Position numbers and translations under genes: made by a program
Shown: positions 8,673-11,311 of the stretch, piece by piece
Position numbering within the stretch: position 1 is the stretch's first letter
How the letters are laid out: each line of letters opens with the position of its first letter
Assembly (NCBI GenBank): GCA_028866335.1
Contig: JAGWIL010000035.1
Span: 1-11,311, forward strand
Source of the DNA: Rhodospirillales bacterium
Lineage (GTDB): Bacteria > Pseudomonadota > Alphaproteobacteria > Acetobacterales > Acetobacteraceae
Direction of reading: 5' to 3'
Length of the DNA stretch: 11,311 bases
The notes under the pieces: generated by a model
Told to the model about the DNA's origin: nothing
What the model saw: the letters and a program-made list of their open reading frames with translations, nothing else
Databases searched by the model: none

Positions 8673-8677
8673 CCTTT
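8673..8677 (-). promoter_or_regulatory. Ribosome binding site of acnA
   Basis: AAAGG on the minus strand, 9 bases before the acnA ATG at 8663; it fixes this start. Confidence 0.65.
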
Positions 8678-8758
8678 CGTCTGAAGCCGCTTGTGATTTG
8701 TTCCGGCTTAAACCATAGCCGTACCCACCCGTCTATTCCGCGCCCGAGGATCCCTCAC

Positions 8759-9319
8759 CTGCTCACAGCCGAAAATCTTTCCATTTTCCGAGGCGACCGG
8801 TTGATTCTCAACGGTATCAGCTTCTCGTTATGCCCAGGGGGTATTCTTCTCCTGCGTGGAGCGAATGGCGCGGGTAAATCCAGCCTGCTGCGCGCCCTGG
8901 CAGGGCTGACGCCCTTGGCCGCTGGGGAGCTATTCTGGAATAATCTGCCCGCTCTGGCAGACCGGGAAGCCCATGCCGCCCGCATTGGCTGGCTTGGCCA
9001 CCAGGATGCGGTGAAACCCGCCCTCACCCCGGCCGAACAGGCACCGCAAACCGCGCTGCCACTGGTGGGGTTGGAAAAATTCGCGCATTTGCCGTCACGG
9101 TTTCTGTCCGCCGGACAGAAGCGGCGGCTTGCCATCGCCAGGGTGGTGGCAGCGGAAAAACCCTTATGGCTGCTGGATGAACCAACAACAGGGCTGGACG
9201 CGGCCTCCATTCAGCAATTCCTGGGGCTGTGTGAGGCCCAGAGGCAGCGCGGCGGCATGATTATCGCCAGCACCCACACACCGCTGGAATTGCCGGAAAC
9301 GCAGGTGCTGGCGCTATGA
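8759..9319 (+). CDS. ccmA: CcmA, ATPase of the cytochrome c biogenesis ABC exporter
   Basis: CcmA is the ATP-hydrolysing subunit of CcmAB, which works with CcmC/D/E in loading and releasing haem for periplasmic cytochrome c maturation. From the start used here the protein has 186 residues: Walker A GANGAGKSS (34-42), Q-loop GHQD (Q82), ABC signature LSAGQKRR (116-123), Walker B LWLLDEP with D140/E141, and H-loop STH (171-173). Family similarity begins at LLTAENLS, where the only fitting start is a CTG at 8759 with GAGGA 8 bases upstream (8746-8750). The alternative is GTG at 8693, which adds a 22-residue tail without family character. The stretch between LT and LSAGQ is about 11 residues shorter than in E. 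coli CcmA (from memory) and lacks the usual ENLxF. The stop overlaps ccmB by 4 bases. Identity is good; the start is uncertain. Confidence 0.9.
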   Translation: MLTAENLSIFRGDRLILNGISFSLCPGGILLLRGANGAGKSSLLRALAGLTPLAAGELFWNNLPALADREAHAARIGWLGHQDAVKPALTPAEQAPQTALPLVGLEKFAHLPSRFLSAGQKRRLAIARVVAAEKPLWLLDEPTTGLDAASIQQFLGLCEAQRQRGGMIIASTHTPLELPETQVLAL

Positions 9320-9960
9320 TAAGCCTGATTGCAAAAGAACTGCGGCTTTCCTTCCGGCATGGCGCCGAGAGCATGGCGGCGTTGCTGTTTTTTGTTATCG
9401 CGGGCACGCTGTTTGCCCTTGGCGCGGGGCCAGACCCGTTGGTTCTCTCCCGCATTGCCCCCGGCGTAGTGTGGGTCACGGCGCTCCTCGCCGCACTTTT
9501 GCCGCTGGAACGGCTGTTCGGGCCGGATTTTGAGGACGGCACCCTGGACCTGCTGCTGCTTTCGGGCTGGCCCGCCTATGCCATCGCTACCGCCAAAACC
9601 ATTGTGCATTGGCTAACCACGGGCCTGCCACTGCTCATAATCGCCGGGCCGCTGGCGGTGATGTTGCGCCTCCCGGGGGAGAAATTACCATTATTGCTGC
9701 TGACCTTGCTGCCGGGAACGCTGATTTTCTCGCTGCTCGGCACGTTGGCGGCAGCGCTTACCACCGGCGCACGGCGGGGGGCTATTTTGATGCCGCTGAT
9801 TACCCTGCCGCTGATGATCCCCAGCCTGATCTTCGGCACGGCGGCGGCCACCAGCTTGCACCCGGCGGCACCGCTTTACATGCTTTTCGCGATGCTATTG
9901 GCGGCGCTGCCCTTGGCACCGCTGGGCACTGGCCTCGCCTTACGCGCCGCCGCTGAATAA
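9316..9960 (+). CDS. ccmB: CcmB, membrane subunit of the cytochrome c biogenesis ABC exporter
   Basis: CcmB is the integral-membrane partner of CcmA in cytochrome c maturation system I. The 214-residue protein has about six hydrophobic helices and family signatures: the N-terminal KELRLSFRH, the block PGVVWVTALLAALLPLERLF followed by DFEDGTLDLLLL (about 50-82), and GARRGAILMPLITLPLMIPS (about 152-171). Its ATG overlaps the ccmA stop (ATGA at 9316-9319), so the two subunits are translationally coupled, as expected for a complex. In many proteobacteria ccmC follows directly. Here only about 110 bases without a convincing gene follow before the convergent transporter, so the remaining ccm genes must lie elsewhere if the pathway works. 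Confidence 0.96.
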   Translation: MISLIAKELRLSFRHGAESMAALLFFVIAGTLFALGAGPDPLVLSRIAPGVVWVTALLAALLPLERLFGPDFEDGTLDLLLLSGWPAYAIATAKTIVHWLTTGLPLLIIAGPLAVMLRLPGEKLPLLLLTLLPGTLIFSLLGTLAAALTTGARRGAILMPLITLPLMIPSLIFGTAAATSLHPAAPLYMLFAMLLAALPLAPLGTGLALRAAAE

Positions 9961-10072
9961 ATCATCCGGCTCTATAACAATTAAAGTAGAGCGCGATGGC
10001 TGCAAAATACGTCTATCCTCGCGCCCGCCATCCAGACATCTTTCTCGTCAAAGGCCGTAAGCGCGGCACCAA

Positions 10073-11299
10073 CTATGCTTGCGTTACTTGTTCCATGGAG
10101 ACGTTGCGGGCTTCCGGCCCGAATATCATCAGAATGATAAGAAGAATGGCAACAACGCCCCCCACCAGCGCCAGCGCATAGCCATAATCCCCGCCATGGC
10201 CCATCGCCAGAGACACCTGAATCGGCGCGTTGAAAGAGGCCGCAAAATTGCCAAGCTGGTAGACGAAGCCAGGAAATGTTCCGCGAATTTCAGCGGGCGA
10301 CAGCTCGTTTAAATGCACCGGCACCACGCCCCACGCCCCCTGCACGCCAACCTGCATGAAGAACGCAGCGATGGCGATGGTGGCGAAATTCGTGCCATGA
10401 GACCACGGCCACAGCGCCAGAAGCGACACCACACAAGCGCCGATAATGGCATAACGGCGGCCGATCTTCTGGCTCAGGAAGCCAAACAGAATGCCGCCAA
10501 GAATTGCACCCGCGTTGAAGATGAGCGCCACATTGGCCATCTCGCTATGCGCAAAATGGAGCTGCTTGCCCAGGAACAGCTTCACGTAAATATCCTGTGT
10601 GCCGTGGGAGAAGAAATTAAACCCGGCCATCATCAACACACCGTAAACAACCAGTTTCACGTTCTTTTGGAGCACGAAGCTGATCGGCACCCGGTTTGGC
10701 CGGTGCTTCATGGCCTCATAAGCCGGGCTTTCCTCAACATGGGACGCAATGAAGAACACCAGCAGGGCCGGCAACGCGCCAACAAAGAACATGCCGCGCC
10801 AACCCAGCGGGCGAAGGCCAAAATCAAACAACAGGGTCGCCAGAAAAAACCCGAACGGATAACCCGCTTGCAACAGCCCGGAAACCCAGCCGCGCCAGCG
10901 ATCCGGGATGGTTTCCATGGCAAGCGAGGAACCAATGCCCCATTCCCCGCCCATGGCGATGCCAAACAGCGTGCGAATAACCATGAAGGCAGTGAAGGAC
11001 CAGGCGAAGCCGGTGAGTGCCTCGAAAAAGGAGTAGAGCAGAATAACAAGCATCAGGATCGGCTTGCGGCCATAAATATCCGCAAGGCGGCCAAACACAA
11101 ACGCACCCACCGCGCGCGTTGCCAAAGTGAGCGTGATGGAAAACGCCACTGAATCGATGCTAACGCCAAACGCCTTGGAAACATTGTCGAGGGTCAAAAT
11201 CAGGATAAAGAAATCAAACGCGTCCAGCGTCCAGCCCATGAACGCCGCGGCCACCGCGTTGCGCGCCCGCCTGATCTCTGCTGCTGAAGTGACCGGCAT
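10073..11299 (-). CDS. MFS transporter, sialate/lactate:H+ symporter (SHS, JEN1-like) type
   Basis: A 408-residue inner-membrane carrier with about 12 hydrophobic helices. The first helix carries GWTLDAFDFF, typical of the sialate:H+ symporter branch that includes NanT and the Jen1 lactate permease. The loop 2-3 MFS signature is GRLADIYGRKP (about residues 70-80), with a degenerate copy in the second half (GFLSQKIGRRY), and the C-terminus GPEARNVSM also fits. I infer proton-coupled uptake of a small carboxylate such as lactate or pyruvate; sialate is less likely because no sialate catabolic genes are near. An in-frame TTG at 11305 gives a 2-residue longer reading, but GGAG at 11308-11311 is 8 bases from the ATG at 11299 and only 2 from the TTG, so the ATG was chosen. 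It is convergent with ccmB. Substrate is uncertain. Confidence 0.88.
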   Translation of the reverse strand: MPVTSAAEIRRARNAVAAAFMGWTLDAFDFFILILTLDNVSKAFGVSIDSVAFSITLTLATRAVGAFVFGRLADIYGRKPILMLVILLYSFFEALTGFAWSFTAFMVIRTLFGIAMGGEWGIGSSLAMETIPDRWRGWVSGLLQAGYPFGFFLATLLFDFGLRPLGWRGMFFVGALPALLVFFIASHVEESPAYEAMKHRPNRVPISFVLQKNVKLVVYGVLMMAGFNFFSHGTQDIYVKLFLGKQLHFAHSEMANVALIFNAGAILGGILFGFLSQKIGRRYAIIGACVVSLLALWPWSHGTNFATIAIAAFFMQVGVQGAWGVVPVHLNELSPAEIRGTFPGFVYQLGNFAASFNAPIQVSLAMGHGGDYGYALALVGGVVAILLIILMIFGPEARNVSMEQVTQA

Positions 11300-11307
11300 C
11301 GCCAAAT

Positions 11308-11311
11308 CTCC
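11308..11311 (-). promoter_or_regulatory. Ribosome binding site of the MFS transporter
   Basis: GGAG on the minus strand at the window edge, 8 bases before the ATG at 11299; it decides that start over TTG 11305. Confidence 0.6.

Noticed and set aside
8691..8719. Possible ccmA promoter TTGTGA with CATAGC at 17-base spacing
   Set aside because: The -10 match is poor and other pairings are about as good; noted only because transcription from it would exclude the GTG 8693 start.
9996..10181. Small plus-strand reading frame of 61 codons after ccmB, starting MAAKYVYPRARHP
   Set aside because: Weak ribosome site, no recognisable family, and more than half of it is antisense to the 3' end of the transporter gene. 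Only the first 26 codons lie in free sequence. A real short peptide cannot be excluded but is not supported.
10313..11152. Long 279-codon open frame on the plus strand opposite the MFS transporter
   Set aside because: It lies fully antisense to a clear transporter gene and its translation is rich in His, Arg, Gln and Glu with no motif, typical of GC-rich antisense frames.

Overview
The window reads as core chromosome of an alphaproteobacterium. Pointers are the alphaproteobacterial type of YebC/RuvC/RuvA/RuvB block, the acnA gene placed divergently next to ccmA-ccmB, and the style of the multi-PAS hybrid kinase. The genes look most like Rhodospirillales/Acetobacteraceae, but that finer placement is an impression from protein style, not a computed result. 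Most coding DNA is clearly GC-rich (one hand-counted 60-base line inside ruvA is 72% GC). No insertion sequence, integrase, CRISPR array or phage gene was seen.

Layout. Positions 1-5711 are all on the minus strand. Read in the direction of transcription they are a large sensor hybrid histidine kinase (five PAS-type segments, HisKA, HATPase, receiver), then 40 bases later yebC, ruvC, ruvA, an unrecognised small membrane protein, and the 5' end of ruvB, which runs off the window. From yebC to ruvB the stop and start codons overlap at every junction, so this is almost certainly one translationally coupled unit for Holliday-junction processing. The unrecognised membrane protein sits inside it.

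Positions 5712-5879 hold a non-coding region with a tRNA promoter and an inverted repeat, followed by tRNA-Val(CAC) on the plus strand. The tRNA is convergent, with a 21-base gap, with acnA (aconitase, minus strand). Divergent from acnA is a plus-strand pair, ccmA-ccmB, the ATPase and membrane subunit of the haem/cytochrome c biogenesis ABC system. ccmC does not follow. Instead, after about 110 bases with no convincing gene, a convergent major-facilitator transporter of the sialate/lactate (SHS/JEN1-like) type occupies 10073-11299.

The genes fall into separate functional units: recombination repair (ruvCAB with yebC), signalling (kinase), translation (tRNA), the TCA cycle (acnA), cytochrome c maturation (ccmAB) and organic-acid uptake (MFS). 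The only element that looks out of place is the lower-GC membrane-protein gene wedged between ruvA and ruvB. It is the best candidate for something undescribed, although nothing in the sequence shows what it does.
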